Source of the DNA: Spirosoma oryzae
GTDB lineage: Bacteria > Bacteroidota > Bacteroidia > Cytophagales > Spirosomataceae
DNA length: 64,000 nt
Direction: 5' to 3'
Assembly (NCBI RefSeq): GCF_003002825.1
Contig: NZ_PVTE01000003.1
Coordinates: 62,001 to 126,000, forward strand
The position numbers were made by a program, and so were the translations under genes. Shown piece after piece: positions 1-7,882 of the stretch; the stretch's first letter is position 1, and the number at the start of each line of letters is the position of its first letter. The notes under the pieces are model-generated. The model saw only the letters and a program-made list of their open reading frames with translations, ran no database searches and was not told where the DNA came from.

Positions 1-97
1 CCGCCTTTTCCGTCCCGCGTTCCGCCATTACTTCGCCCATGGCCCGCAGGATGCGTTCCATGGTCAATTGTCGATTCCTACGTTTGACAACTTTCAT
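1..97 (-). CDS. TetR/AcrR-type transcriptional regulator, N-terminal fragment
   Basis: Only the first 32 codons lie in the window; the rest continues past base 1. The frame opens with ATG at 97 and has a second in-frame ATG at 61. The visible residues (RILRAMGEVMAERG) have the spacing of helix 1 of a TetR-family DNA-binding domain, which normally reads RIL-A-hydrophobic-AERG. The longer start adds a basic lead (MKVVKRRNRQLT), common before helix 1 in this family, so I prefer it. The regulator would bind DNA as a dimer through the N-terminal helix-turn-helix; ligand and target cannot be known from this fragment. The call rests on one helix only. Confidence 0.55.
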   Translation of the reverse strand, partial: MKVVKRRNRQLTMERILRAMGEVMAERGTEKA

Positions 98-227
98 TCC
101 TGTTCAGTTTTGATGGTTTAATCGGGTTAGCCGGTCGCACCGCGACCTGGACGTAGCCCGAAAGAGGATTATCAGCTAGTCAGCAGACAAATATGCGACT
201 TACGAATGATGTTACCAAGTGGTAACG

Positions 228-671
228 TCATTCATACCCAGCAAGCTGCATAAATTGAGCGTACAGATCGTCGGCGGCTTGCTGAACGGCCAGGCGGCTC
301 GTCAAAATGGGAATCCAGAACGGCGTTAATGGGTTGACGTGCCAGGCCGGGGTAAAATCGTGATCGAGTTTGATCTGTAGTAAACACTCATCGGCATCCG
401 CCGTCAGACAGTCGAATGCCAGACTGGCATCCTGAAACAGAAGCCGGGGTAACCGCGTGTGCGGCTGTCCCATCTGCCGAAGCCAGCCAACGAGTTGGTC
501 GAGTTCATCGGTACGCAAGGTGGCTCCCAGCGCAACGGAGCGGTGTCGCTGCCAGCCCGACCGTACGGCCAGCTCAAGCAGGGATGGCCGGTGCCGCTCT
601 GTCGACAGACGGCTGGGCTGCACAGCGAGCAATTGCAACTCAAAAAAACTTTGGTTACCCGTCAGAATCAT
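228..671 (-). CDS. Hypothetical protein, paralogue of the next gene (WapI-like?)
   Basis: 147 aa, no signal peptide or membrane segment, so probably cytoplasmic. It is a diverged paralogue of the protein at 780-1211: both open with a short beta-type stretch containing F-E-L, have a middle helix with a conserved tryptophan (VGWLRQM here), a strand with L-x-F/V-D, then the shared T-P-A-W-H motif followed by a C-terminal helix. The alternating strands and the T-P-A-W-H region recall the WapI immunity-protein family, but that is a family resemblance from memory and not a firm assignment. It sits downstream of the paralogue on the same strand, separated by a hairpin terminator, so each may be its own transcription unit. 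Confidence 0.65.
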   Translation of the reverse strand: MILTGNQSFFELQLLAVQPSRLSTERHRPSLLELAVRSGWQRHRSVALGATLRTDELDQLVGWLRQMGQPHTRLPRLLFQDASLAFDCLTADADECLLQIKLDHDFTPAWHVNPLTPFWIPILTSRLAVQQAADDLYAQFMQLAGYE

Positions 672-691
672 AGCGTCAGTTTATACAACAC

Positions 692-726
692 AAAGCCCGG
701 CTCTGCACGTGGCGAAGCCGGGCTTT
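692..726 (-). terminator. Hairpin terminator after the 780-1211 gene
   Basis: Perfect 11-bp inverted repeat (AAAGCCCGGCT / AGCCGGGCTTT) with a 13-nt loop, 53 bases past the stop codon of the minus-strand gene at 780. A T run follows on the plus strand and an A/T-rich tail on the minus strand. Confidence 0.7.
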
Positions 727-779
727 TATTTAGGATGCGCCACACGAAGTATGTACGCTAATTAGGTCATTTTCGTTGC

Positions 780-1211
780 TTACCGCTCCGGATATGTAGC
801 CAGTTGCGTAGAAAGCTCTTGAATGGCTTCCTGCAATTGCTTGTGACTAAGCAGCATGTCCATTTCCAGCGGAAAATCCGGGTATGGATGCCAAGCGGGG
901 GTTATTGACTGACTAAACTGAAAGTGCAGCCGGTACTGATCATTCGGAAGCGCAACACCATCGACCGCCAGACCCGGACTGGCAAACGACATCGACGCCC
1001 GGTTGGCTGCTTTCGACCAGAGCGATTTCATCACGTTGACCAGTCGGCGCACTTCCCAGGTGTGCATCGGCGCAGCCTGCGTATCGCGCTGTTGCCGCCA
1101 CATCGTAGAGATATTGCAGGAGAGGCTATTGCGCTCACGCCAGTTGGCCGTCTGCGCGGTATAACCGTTGATCGACAGTTCGAATGAGCTAGTGGACGAG
1201 TTGAGTTTCAT
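780..1211 (-). CDS. Hypothetical protein, paralogue of the preceding gene (WapI-like?)
   Basis: 143 aa, no export signal. It shares the order of elements with the protein at 228-671: an N-terminal F-E-L strand, a central tryptophan-containing helix (TWEVRRLVNVMKSLW), a strand, the motif TPAWHPYPDFP and a C-terminal helix. The duplicated arrangement suggests a lineage-specific tandem duplication. Possible relation to the WapI-like immunity family is inferred only from the overall pattern; no toxin gene is adjacent. It is transcribed away from the carboxynorspermidine dehydrogenase gene, with about 210 bases of shared upstream region. Confidence 0.65.
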   Translation of the reverse strand: MKLNSSTSSFELSINGYTAQTANWRERNSLSCNISTMWRQQRDTQAAPMHTWEVRRLVNVMKSLWSKAANRASMSFASPGLAVDGVALPNDQYRLHFQFSQSITPAWHPYPDFPLEMDMLLSHKQLQEAIQELSTQLATYPER

Positions 1212-1382
1212 GATGACGATTTGGAGGTGCCCGTATTATCTACCAAACAAATATAGTAATCGATTGTTTAGCGACCAACTAAAAAGCTACGTAATTGCTT
1301 CATTGTCAATTAGTAGTCCATAAAAACTTACCGAGTGGGCTGGCCGACTGATTTGATAACATCCCCGGCTGGGTTGTTTCCT

Positions 1383-1390
1383 TATCTTTG
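1383..1390 (+). promoter_or_regulatory. Bacteroidota -7 element (TATCTTTG) before CANSDH gene
   Basis: TATCTTTG matches the Bacteroidota sigma-ABfr -7 consensus TAnnTTTG, 32 bases before the ATG at 1423. A TTTG at 1352-1355 lies 27 bases upstream, longer than the usual 19-20, so the -33 box is uncertain. Confidence 0.5.
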
Positions 1391-1422
1391 CGGGCAAAAC
1401 TGGAATTTAACCTAGCAAGTAC

Positions 1423-2631
1423 ATGGCAACAGTGCTCATCATTGGAGCAGGCGGTGTCGGTAGTGTTGTGGCGCACAAATGCGCCATGAACAGCGACGTA
1501 TTTACCAACATCATTCTGGCAAGTCGCACGAAAGCAAAGTGCGACCGCATTGCCGCCGAAATTAAGGAATTACACGGCGTTACGATTCAGACGGCGCAGG
1601 TCGATGCCGACGTCGTGTCGGAGACGGTAGCCCTGATTCGGTCGTGCAACCCCAAACTCGTTATCAACGTTGCCCTTCCCTACCAGGATCTGCCGATCAT
1701 GGACGCCTGTCTGGAAGCCGGTGTTCATTACATGGACACGGCCAACTACGAGCCCAAAGACGTTGCCAAATTTGAGTACAGCTGGCAGTGGGCGTACAGG
1801 GAGCGCTTTGAACAGGCGGGTCTGATGGCTCTGCTCGGCTGCGGCTTCGACCCCGGCGCGACGCAGGTGTTTACGGCCTACGCCAACAAGCACTACTTCG
1901 ACCGGATGGACTACCTCGACATCGTCGATTGTAACGCCGGTAACCACGGAAAGGCATTCGCCACCAACTTCAACCCCGAGATCAACATCCGCGAGATTAC
2001 GCAGCCAGGTCGTTACTGGGAAAACGGCGAGTGGGTGGAGATTCCGGCGATGAGCATCCACAAACCGATTGAATATCCCGAAATCGGTCCCCGTGAGTCG
2101 TACGTACTATACCACGAAGAGCTGGAGTCACTGGTGAAAAACTTCCCGACGCTCAAGCGCGCCCGCTTCTGGATGACCTTCGGACAGGCCTACCTGACTC
2201 ACCTGGAAGTACTGCAAAACGTCGGGATGACCCGCATCGATTCGGTGAAGTTTCAGGGAATGGACATCGTCCCGCTCGAATTCCTGAAAGCGGTGTTACC
2301 TGCCCCCGATTCGCTGGGTGAAAACTACACCGGCCAAACCAGCATCGGCTGTCAGATCAAGGGCATCAAGGACGGTGCCGACCGGACCTACTACATCTGG
2401 AACAACTGCGACCACGCGGAAACCTACAAAGAAGTACGCGGACAGGCCGTTAGCTACACGACGGGCGTGCCGGCCATGATCGGTGCCATGCTGATGCTGA
2501 CCGGTGTCTGGATGAAACCCGGCGTCTGGAACTGCGAAGAACTAGACCCCGATCCGTTTATCGAGCAGATGAACAAGCAGGGGCTACCCGTTCAGGAGCG
2601 TGTCGACGTTCCGCTGCCGCACGAATACTAA
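1423..2631 (+). CDS. Carboxynorspermidine dehydrogenase (saccharopine dehydrogenase-like)
   Basis: 402 aa. Reductively condenses aspartate semialdehyde with diaminopropane or putrescine to carboxynorspermidine or carboxyspermidine, using NADPH, in the cytoplasm. The N-terminus has a Rossmann dinucleotide loop (GAGGVG, residues 8-13) and the body follows the saccharopine dehydrogenase fold; the full length matches the CANSDH branch and not fungal saccharopine reductase. The residues GCGFDPG after the Rossmann half are typical of this family. The partner decarboxylase (nspC) is in the same window at 24222 but not in the same operon. The gene is monocistronic in appearance, with a -7 box 32 bases upstream. 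Confidence 0.9.
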   Translation: MATVLIIGAGGVGSVVAHKCAMNSDVFTNIILASRTKAKCDRIAAEIKELHGVTIQTAQVDADVVSETVALIRSCNPKLVINVALPYQDLPIMDACLEAGVHYMDTANYEPKDVAKFEYSWQWAYRERFEQAGLMALLGCGFDPGATQVFTAYANKHYFDRMDYLDIVDCNAGNHGKAFATNFNPEINIREITQPGRYWENGEWVEIPAMSIHKPIEYPEIGPRESYVLYHEELESLVKNFPTLKRARFWMTFGQAYLTHLEVLQNVGMTRIDSVKFQGMDIVPLEFLKAVLPAPDSLGENYTGQTSIGCQIKGIKDGADRTYYIWNNCDHAETYKEVRGQAVSYTTGVPAMIGAMLMLTGVWMKPGVWNCEELDPDPFIEQMNKQGLPVQERVDVPLPHEY

Positions 2632-2642
2632 ATAATCTGAAA

Positions 2643-2707
2643 TTCATCGGTAGCAGCTGTTTTTTTACGACTTTTAGCCGTCGTCTAAATTGACTGCTAC
2701 CGATGAA
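2643..2707 (+). promoter_or_regulatory. Inverted repeat that buries the start codon at 2703
   Basis: TTCATCGGTAGCAG (2643-2656) is perfectly complementary to CTGCTACCGATGAA (2694-2707), a 14-bp stem; a smaller ACGAC/GTCGT stem lies in the loop. The ATG at 2703 is inside the right arm. It could terminate the upstream transcript or hide the start of the next gene. Confidence 0.6.
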
Positions 2708-3061
2708 AACTATTCTCATTCTAAGTCTCGTCATCAGCCTCCCCGGCCTCGCTCAAAAAACAGATTCCCTGCGGACATCTTCCGCGCAACCGAAGCGAAC
2801 GGATTATGTCATCAGTCAGCAGGAACGGCAGCAGATGGTCGATATGGCAGCCGGTCCGGCAGCGGGGGTAGGCAACGTCAATCATCGCTACCAGGGTTAG
2901 TTCACGACAAGAATCTACTGTCAGCGCTGACCGACGACCCGTCGACGCAACTGCCGGCCAACGTTCTTGACGACCTGCGGAAGCGCACCGTCGATACAGA
3001 GGCCCAGGCTGTCAAGCTGGTCAATGATTTTGACAGTAGCGGAGCAGCATCATCTAACTAA
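2703..3061 (+). pseudogene. Small secreted protein split by a -1 frameshift
   Basis: The frame beginning at ATG 2703 encodes a clear signal peptide (MKTILILSLVISLPGLAQ) and stops at TAG 2898-2900 after 65 codons. The -1 frame, open from before 2703, makes poor protein at first but becomes plausible from about 2900 (LLSALTDDPSTQLPANVLDD, then a helical charged stretch) and stops at 3061. Joining the signal-peptide frame to the second frame gives about 119 residues of coherent sequence. The shift falls between a GGGGG run near 2862-2867 and the TAG. It could be a true pseudogene, a sequencing error in the G run, or recoding. No function is recognised; the neighbour at 3101 is also secreted. Confidence 0.6.
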
Positions 3062-3100
3062 TTTTCCGACCTTGGCGGTGAACAAACCAGTCAATTTTCG

Positions 3101-3832
3101 ATGCACCGCACTTCCCTATTGTACACCCTGGCTAGCTTACTCCTGACCGGCTCACTGACCATGGCGCAGGACGCTGATCCAACGGCAAGCCTGCGCTTAA
3201 ACAATTTAAGCAGTCCGGGCGGGAGTCCACTTATTTTCCGTATCGACAACCGCTACGAAGGCCAGCATGGTACCCCCTATCTGATCGATACCTGGACGCC
3301 GGGGCAGATCGCCCTGACCGATGGACGACAGTACAAGGACGTGCCCCTGAAGTTCGACGCTTACCGGCAGGAGGTACTGATGCTACGCCCCAAACAGAAC
3401 AACGACTCGATCATCGTCGATAAAAACACGGTCAGCCGGTTTCTGCTGGCGGGGCCCGATGGTCAGTCCTATCTGTTCGGTCGTTACCCATCGGCGCAGA
3501 CGACCGATAATCTGCTGAAGAACGGCTACTTCCTGATTCTGTACGCGGGCAAAAACGCGCTGCTCAAACGCATCGCCAAAACGTTCAAACCAGCGGACTA
3601 CAAGGGCGGCTACTCGGCCAACGTCCGCTACGACGCCTACAGCGACGCGAATTCATACTACCTGCTCAAGCCCGATCAGACGCTGACCAAGCTGAAACTT
3701 TCGAAGAAAGCGCTGCTGGAAGCCATGAGCGACCGCGCCGACGTCCTCGGCGCGTATGCCGACAAAGAAAAGCTGGACCTGAAAACCGAAGATGGTGTCA
3801 CGGCGCTGGTGAAGCAGTACGATAGTCTGTAA
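3101..3832 (+). CDS. Secreted hypothetical protein
   Basis: 243 aa with a signal peptide ending near residue 22 (MAQ). The mature part is mainly beta-strand in its first two thirds (repeated short D-G, Y-L and F-R strands) and a lysine-rich helical stretch at the end (LTKLKLSKKALLEAM). I do not recognise a named domain; similar uncharacterised proteins of about this size with a conserved Y-G-x-Y pattern are common in Cytophagales. It follows the frameshifted secreted gene by 39 bases, so the two may be co-transcribed, and ends at a strong hairpin shared with the convergent membrane acyltransferase gene. Confidence 0.75.
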   Translation: MHRTSLLYTLASLLLTGSLTMAQDADPTASLRLNNLSSPGGSPLIFRIDNRYEGQHGTPYLIDTWTPGQIALTDGRQYKDVPLKFDAYRQEVLMLRPKQNNDSIIVDKNTVSRFLLAGPDGQSYLFGRYPSAQTTDNLLKNGYFLILYAGKNALLKRIAKTFKPADYKGGYSANVRYDAYSDANSYYLLKPDQTLTKLKLSKKALLEAMSDRADVLGAYADKEKLDLKTEDGVTALVKQYDSL

Positions 3833-3843
3833 CCCGTACGCGC

Positions 3844-3885
3844 GCAGCTTTCTGCGACGGTTACTCAATCATCGCAGAAAGCTGC
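3844..3885. terminator. Bidirectional hairpin between convergent genes
   Basis: Perfect 14-bp inverted repeat (GCAGCTTTCTGCGA / TCGCAGAAAGCTGC) with a 14-nt loop, midway between the stop codons at 3832 (+) and 3909 (-). Confidence 0.7.
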
Positions 3886-3908
3886 AATCAGGCTGAATAC
3901 CACCACAC

Positions 3909-5099
3909 TTACAGTTTCAGGCGAATACCGAATTGGTTAAGACGACCGGCTGCCCAGACGCACAGGAGCGCAAACAGTATCGATTTGACTAGACCGACAC
4001 CACCCGTCAGCAGAACCGCCGGCAGATGCAAGCCGGCCAACACAACGACCGCATAGGCGAAATACGGTATCAGGTAGCACAGCAAAGTATCAGTCCCGGC
4101 GGGTTTGAGCGCTCGAAACCAATCACCCTTGCCCCCGATATCGGCCAGCCAATGCAGCGCCGTGAACGCCAGCAGCGTGAACGCACTGCACAGAAATAGC
4201 CAGGCGGGCGTCGCCCCCAGCTTCGCCAGTACCCAGATCGGGTGGGTATAGATCGATAGCCCAATCAGCAACAGGCTGGCGATAACGAAGCCGATGGTCA
4301 TCCGTTGCGTCTGCCCCCGGTCAAGGCAGGCCCGAAAAACAGTGGCGGTCAGGGCACCGCCCAGCGTTAGCCCAGCCAGCGTTCCACCACTGATTGCGTC
4401 GGGAATAAGCCGGATCGCCGACGGCAGCAGATTCGCTTTGGCCAGCATACTCAGCGCGCAGAAGAAAAGCCAGATCAGCGTCAGCAGCCCAATTCGATCG
4501 CGGGCGATCAGCGTTGCGAGCGCCCCGACCAGATACGACCAGCCGATCAACCCGAGTATACCCCACCAATGCGGCTGAAACCGGCCCGATGCTTCGCCCC
4601 GATATATAATCGCCAGCGTCAGCAGGATTAGCCAGCCCGTGATTTTCAGCCCCGTCACCAGCGGCTTTGCGGTCGTATTCGGGTAACTGTTCCAGATCAG
4701 GATAAACGATCCACAGGCCAGCACGTTCCAGACGACCCGCTTCAGCCCCGTTACCGCTTCGTCGATATACTCCCCGTTGACCAGCCACAGCCCCATGACC
4801 AGTAAGGCAACCGTTCGGCTCAGTATGTGCCCGACGAGTTGCCCATCGGAGTCGCCCCGGCTGCGTCGGTGCTGAATGGCGAAGGGCGCTGACAACCCCA
4901 CAATGAACAGAAAAGCCGGGAAGACCACGTCGGCCAGGCCGATACCGTCGACACCAGCCGGTACGTGTTCCAGCCAGCCCGGAATCGCTGTCAGCGACCC
5001 TAAATCATTGACAAAAATCATCAGCACCATCGTCAGGGCGCGCAGCACGTCGATCGAGTCGACACGGGTAAGTAGCCGATGAGTCGGGCGGTTAGTCAT
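3909..5099 (-). CDS. DUF5009 / NagX-type membrane acyltransferase
   Basis: About 396 aa with ten or so hydrophobic segments. The opening R-x-x-S-I-D-V-L-R-A-L-T-M motif followed by a first transmembrane helix, F-V-N-D-L and the FPAFLFIVGLSAPFA segment is typical of the DUF5009 / heparan-alpha-glucosaminide N-acetyltransferase-like family (COG4299), proteins that carry acetyl groups across the inner membrane to sugars. In glycan-using Bacteroidota they often accompany polysaccharide genes, though none adjoins here. The frame remains open to 5186; I chose ATG 5099 because the family motif begins just after it, but an ATG at 5123/5120 is possible. The substrate is unknown. Confidence 0.8.
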   Translation of the reverse strand: MTNRPTHRLLTRVDSIDVLRALTMVLMIFVNDLGSLTAIPGWLEHVPAGVDGIGLADVVFPAFLFIVGLSAPFAIQHRRSRGDSDGQLVGHILSRTVALLVMGLWLVNGEYIDEAVTGLKRVVWNVLACGSFILIWNSYPNTTAKPLVTGLKITGWLILLTLAIIYRGEASGRFQPHWWGILGLIGWSYLVGALATLIARDRIGLLTLIWLFFCALSMLAKANLLPSAIRLIPDAISGGTLAGLTLGGALTATVFRACLDRGQTQRMTIGFVIASLLLIGLSIYTHPIWVLAKLGATPAWLFLCSAFTLLAFTALHWLADIGGKGDWFRALKPAGTDTLLCYLIPYFAYAVVVLAGLHLPAVLLTGGVGLVKSILFALLCVWAAGRLNQFGIRLKL

Positions 5100-5265
5100 T
5101 GAACCGGTTGTTGCGTGCATCATGATAGCCGCGTCGGGAAATAGTGTCGAAACGAGTCGGTCGGTGTTAGCGAAAGTACGAAACAAAACGGCTTATGAAG
5201 TACCGGCCTTACCTGCCGAAACTGACTATAAATCGCTAAAAAAGAACCCATCACGCCACTATTCC

Positions 5266-5844
5266 TCAGAATCGGTAGCTGATGCCCATACCCAGCATGG
5301 AACTTATGCCGGCGGCACCAAGGCTAGCGACCCGAAACCGGCCATCAACACCCCAATCCGGAGAAAATAACCATTCGTATTCAGCAGTCAGATGCCAGCC
5401 CGTATTCACTTCACGCCACGAACGCCGATCAATCGCCACGTTGTCCAGACCGATTCGGGTAGCCCCCCTATAGATGTCGTCCCGGCGGTACCAGGCCGAT
5501 AAACCACCCCCCAGTCGCAGGGCATGACTGGCGCTGGGCAACAGATCGGCTAGCACCGTCACGTCGGCCGTGAGTCGGGTGCGTCGGTTATCCCCCGGAT
5601 CGAATCCGTTAAAAGGCTGGTTGGTCGTCGCAAGGCGCATATAGCCGGCTTCGGCGGTGAACAGTAACCGGTCCTGACGAAAGTGTCTGGCAAAGCGGCC
5701 AACGTAGCGGGGGCCAACCGCGTCTGGTGCGTCAAGTGAGGTCAGATCGACACCCAGGCGAACGGAGTTGCGGCCCATCTGCGCCTGCGCCCGAAGTGAA
5801 CCTGCCAGCAGCAACGCGGTGTACAGGAAGAGAAAACGATTCAT
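5266..5844 (-). CDS. Outer-membrane beta-barrel-like secreted protein
   Basis: 192 aa with a signal peptide (MNRFLFLYTALLLAGSLRAQ, cut near residue 20-22). The rest is amphipathic beta-strand with aromatic girdle residues and ends in S-Y-R-F, an aromatic C-terminus typical of proteins inserted by the BAM complex. Size fits an eight-stranded barrel. No known family recognised. It lies 12 bases downstream of a lipoprotein gene on the same strand, so the two probably share a transcript and may be partners in the outer membrane. Confidence 0.75.
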   Translation of the reverse strand: MNRFLFLYTALLLAGSLRAQAQMGRNSVRLGVDLTSLDAPDAVGPRYVGRFARHFRQDRLLFTAEAGYMRLATTNQPFNGFDPGDNRRTRLTADVTVLADLLPSASHALRLGGGLSAWYRRDDIYRGATRIGLDNVAIDRRSWREVNTGWHLTAEYEWLFSPDWGVDGRFRVASLGAAGISSMLGMGISYRF

Positions 5845-5856
5845 ACGGCTAGCTTC

Positions 5857-6249
5857 TTACTGACGATACCATTCAATGTCGAGCGAGCCGGTTGTGGCCG
5901 GCGATCCACTCACTTGTAGTTCGACTTCGTCGCGCGAATAAAAATCCTGCCTTAGCGAACGATTCGTATGCGTACCGGCCGGCAACGAATCCGTCAGAAC
6001 GGGGTAGCGCGTCTGACCGGATAGCTGGTAGATCGACAGGACAACCGGGCGGTCGACAGTACCACTGACCCGTAGTGTCATCGAGCCAGGATACGTCTCA
6101 CGTCCAGGCATCAGCGACCGGATCGGTACGGAGAAATTAGCGACATGAACGCGCTGATAGGATTGATCGGTCAGGGTAAGATCCTTGCAGCTCAGTAACA
6201 GGGAAGCCGCACCTACGGTACAGCCTTTAAGGAAAGACGATAGTGTCAT
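5857..6249 (-). CDS. Small lipoprotein
   Basis: 130 aa starting at ATG 6249 (MTLSSFLKGCTVGAASLLLSC), which gives a good lipoprotein signal with cysteine at position 21 (LLLSC). A longer start at 6297 would bury the signal 16 residues in. The mature protein is a compact beta domain with two-strand repeats. It has no recognised family and is followed by the beta-barrel gene at 5266-5844 after a 12-base gap, consistent with an operon for an envelope protein pair. Confidence 0.7.
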   Translation of the reverse strand: MTLSSFLKGCTVGAASLLLSCKDLTLTDQSYQRVHVANFSVPIRSLMPGRETYPGSMTLRVSGTVDRPVVLSIYQLSGQTRYPVLTDSLPAGTHTNRSLRQDFYSRDEVELQVSGSPATTGSLDIEWYRQ

Positions 6250-6588
6250 TAAGTTGGATTTTCTACGGTAGTGGCCGTCTGGAACGGTAAACGGCACCGA
6301 CCCCCACTGGTTGTTGCAGCCGGTAATCTTACCAGCTGTTTTGCCCTTATCTGCGAACCAACAGATTAATAAATCATTAAAGACAGTAGGCTGCTTTACT
6401 TACTTCCTGCGACGAAATTGAATCGAGTCAAGCTGTCTATGCCCGCTATAGCCTTCTTCTGTCCTTACCAGAGTTAGGTTAGTGGCATGCTAGTTGGCAA
6501 GTACCAAAAACAAGTTAGCTGGCAGCACGCGACTTACCGTGTGGAGTGCCGATTATTGTACGAAGACTTCCCATTGCCCATTACAACC
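6250..6588. other. Divergent intergenic region
   Basis: 339 bases between two divergently transcribed lipoprotein genes. It is richer in A/T around 6355-6400 and should hold both promoters, but I find no full TTTG-N19-TAnnTTTG match. No gene-like frame seen. Confidence 0.5.
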
Positions 6589-7704
6589 ATGCGCCGTACC
6601 TACACGTTTCTATTGCTGTTACTGATTGGCCTTACCATCGGATCATGCCGCCAAAAGCAGGAGACAACCAGCCCCACCCCGACACCGTCATTGGTCCGGG
6701 CCACGAAAACGGCTTACGCCATCGGCGACTCCATCACGCTACAGCTAGACCCGTCGTTCCGTGTTAACGCTGTTGGTTGGGACAACAGGCCCGTTCAGCC
6801 GATCATCAGCAGCGGCCTACTCTCCTTCAAGCCCGCGACGGCGACCGTTGGCTACCACCAGCTGGTGATTACGGGGCAGACAACGACCCAGAAACAGGTG
6901 TCCGACACATTGCAGATCGACGTATGGTCTGACGTTATACCACGACGGCTGGCGTATACGGTTTTACAGACCTACCCGCACCAGCGCAGCAGCTTCACGC
7001 AAGGGCTTGCGTTTTACAACGACGTGCTGTACGAAGGAACAGGTCTGAACGGTCAGTCCAAATTGATGAAGGTGAATCTGTCCGATGGTGCTACTATTCA
7101 GTCGATTGACTTGCCCAGCCAGTTTTTCGGCGAAGGCATTACGGTTGTCAACGACCATATCTACCAACTGACCTGGACATCGGGCCAGTGTTTTTATTAC
7201 ACAACGGATCTGGTCCTGAAAAAGACCTTCGTCTACCATACGCAGGGTTGGGGAATCACGCATCGGGATACCACCCTGATCGTTAGTGACGGGTCGAATC
7301 GGCTAACGTATTACTCGCTCGATTTTCAGAAACTCGGCGAGACCGCTGTGTACGACAACCAGGGCCCGGTGACGAATCTAAACGAACTGGAATACGTCAA
7401 CGGCTACGTACTGGCCAATGTGTGGCAGACCAATCGCATCGTTCAGATCGATCCGGCATCCGGAAAAGTCGTCGGCGAATTACGCATCGACCCCAACCTA
7501 CCCGCCGGGGTGAACACGAACAATGACGTGTTAAATGGCATCGCCTACCGGCCCGGTGAGCAGGCGCTGTACATCACGGGAAAGAACTGGCCCAGCCTGT
7601 TCAGGATACAGGTAAAGGCACTGTTTGAGCAAGGGCGTCGGCAAACGCTAGTGCTCCAGGACGCCCCTCCCGCATCAAAGCCGCTGTCAGTTGATCGGAC
7701 GTAA
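6589..7704 (+). CDS. Glutaminyl-peptide cyclotransferase (glutamine cyclotransferase) lipoprotein
   Basis: 371 aa. Starts at ATG 6589, which gives a lipoprotein signal (LLLLLIGLTIGSC). A short Ig-like or beta region (residues about 30-125) precedes a five-bladed propeller of the plant-type glutamine cyclotransferase family (Pfam Glu_cyclase_2), with its typical phrases F-T-Q-G-L, Y-E-G-T-G, QLTWTSG, L-N-E-L-E and ANVWQTNRIVQIDP. The family converts N-terminal glutamine to pyroglutamate, protecting exported proteins from aminopeptidases; many Bacteroidota periplasmic proteins begin with Gln after signal cleavage. The extra N-terminal domain is longer than in the stand-alone enzyme. Monocistronic, about 180 bases before the first susC. 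Confidence 0.9.
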   Translation: MRRTYTFLLLLLIGLTIGSCRQKQETTSPTPTPSLVRATKTAYAIGDSITLQLDPSFRVNAVGWDNRPVQPIISSGLLSFKPATATVGYHQLVITGQTTTQKQVSDTLQIDVWSDVIPRRLAYTVLQTYPHQRSSFTQGLAFYNDVLYEGTGLNGQSKLMKVNLSDGATIQSIDLPSQFFGEGITVVNDHIYQLTWTSGQCFYYTTDLVLKKTFVYHTQGWGITHRDTTLIVSDGSNRLTYYSLDFQKLGETAVYDNQGPVTNLNELEYVNGYVLANVWQTNRIVQIDPASGKVVGELRIDPNLPAGVNTNNDVLNGIAYRPGEQALYITGKNWPSLFRIQVKALFEQGRRQTLVLQDAPPASKPLSVDRT

Positions 7705-7832
7705 GCGAAACCCACCCGAACCCAATAATATTCTATTCAATAGGACAAGTACTAATTTTTCGTCTGGTTGCACTGGTAAACATACTATTATATTCGGCTA
7801 ATCTCTGGTAAGACACCCACTAGGGGAAGCGG

Positions 7833-7840
7833 TAATTTTG
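7833..7840 (+). promoter_or_regulatory. -7 element (TAATTTTG) upstream of susC 1
   Basis: TAATTTTG fits TAnnTTTG, 43 bases before the ATG at 7883. I see no clear -33 TTTG at the right distance. Confidence 0.4.
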
Positions 7841-7882
7841 CTTGTTCGCTAAGTAAATTATCAACCTCTTTCGTTCGACCAG

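Noticed and set aside
2690-3061. A separate 123-codon gene starting at 2690
   Set aside because: Its first half is not protein-like; it is better explained as the second half of the frameshifted gene.
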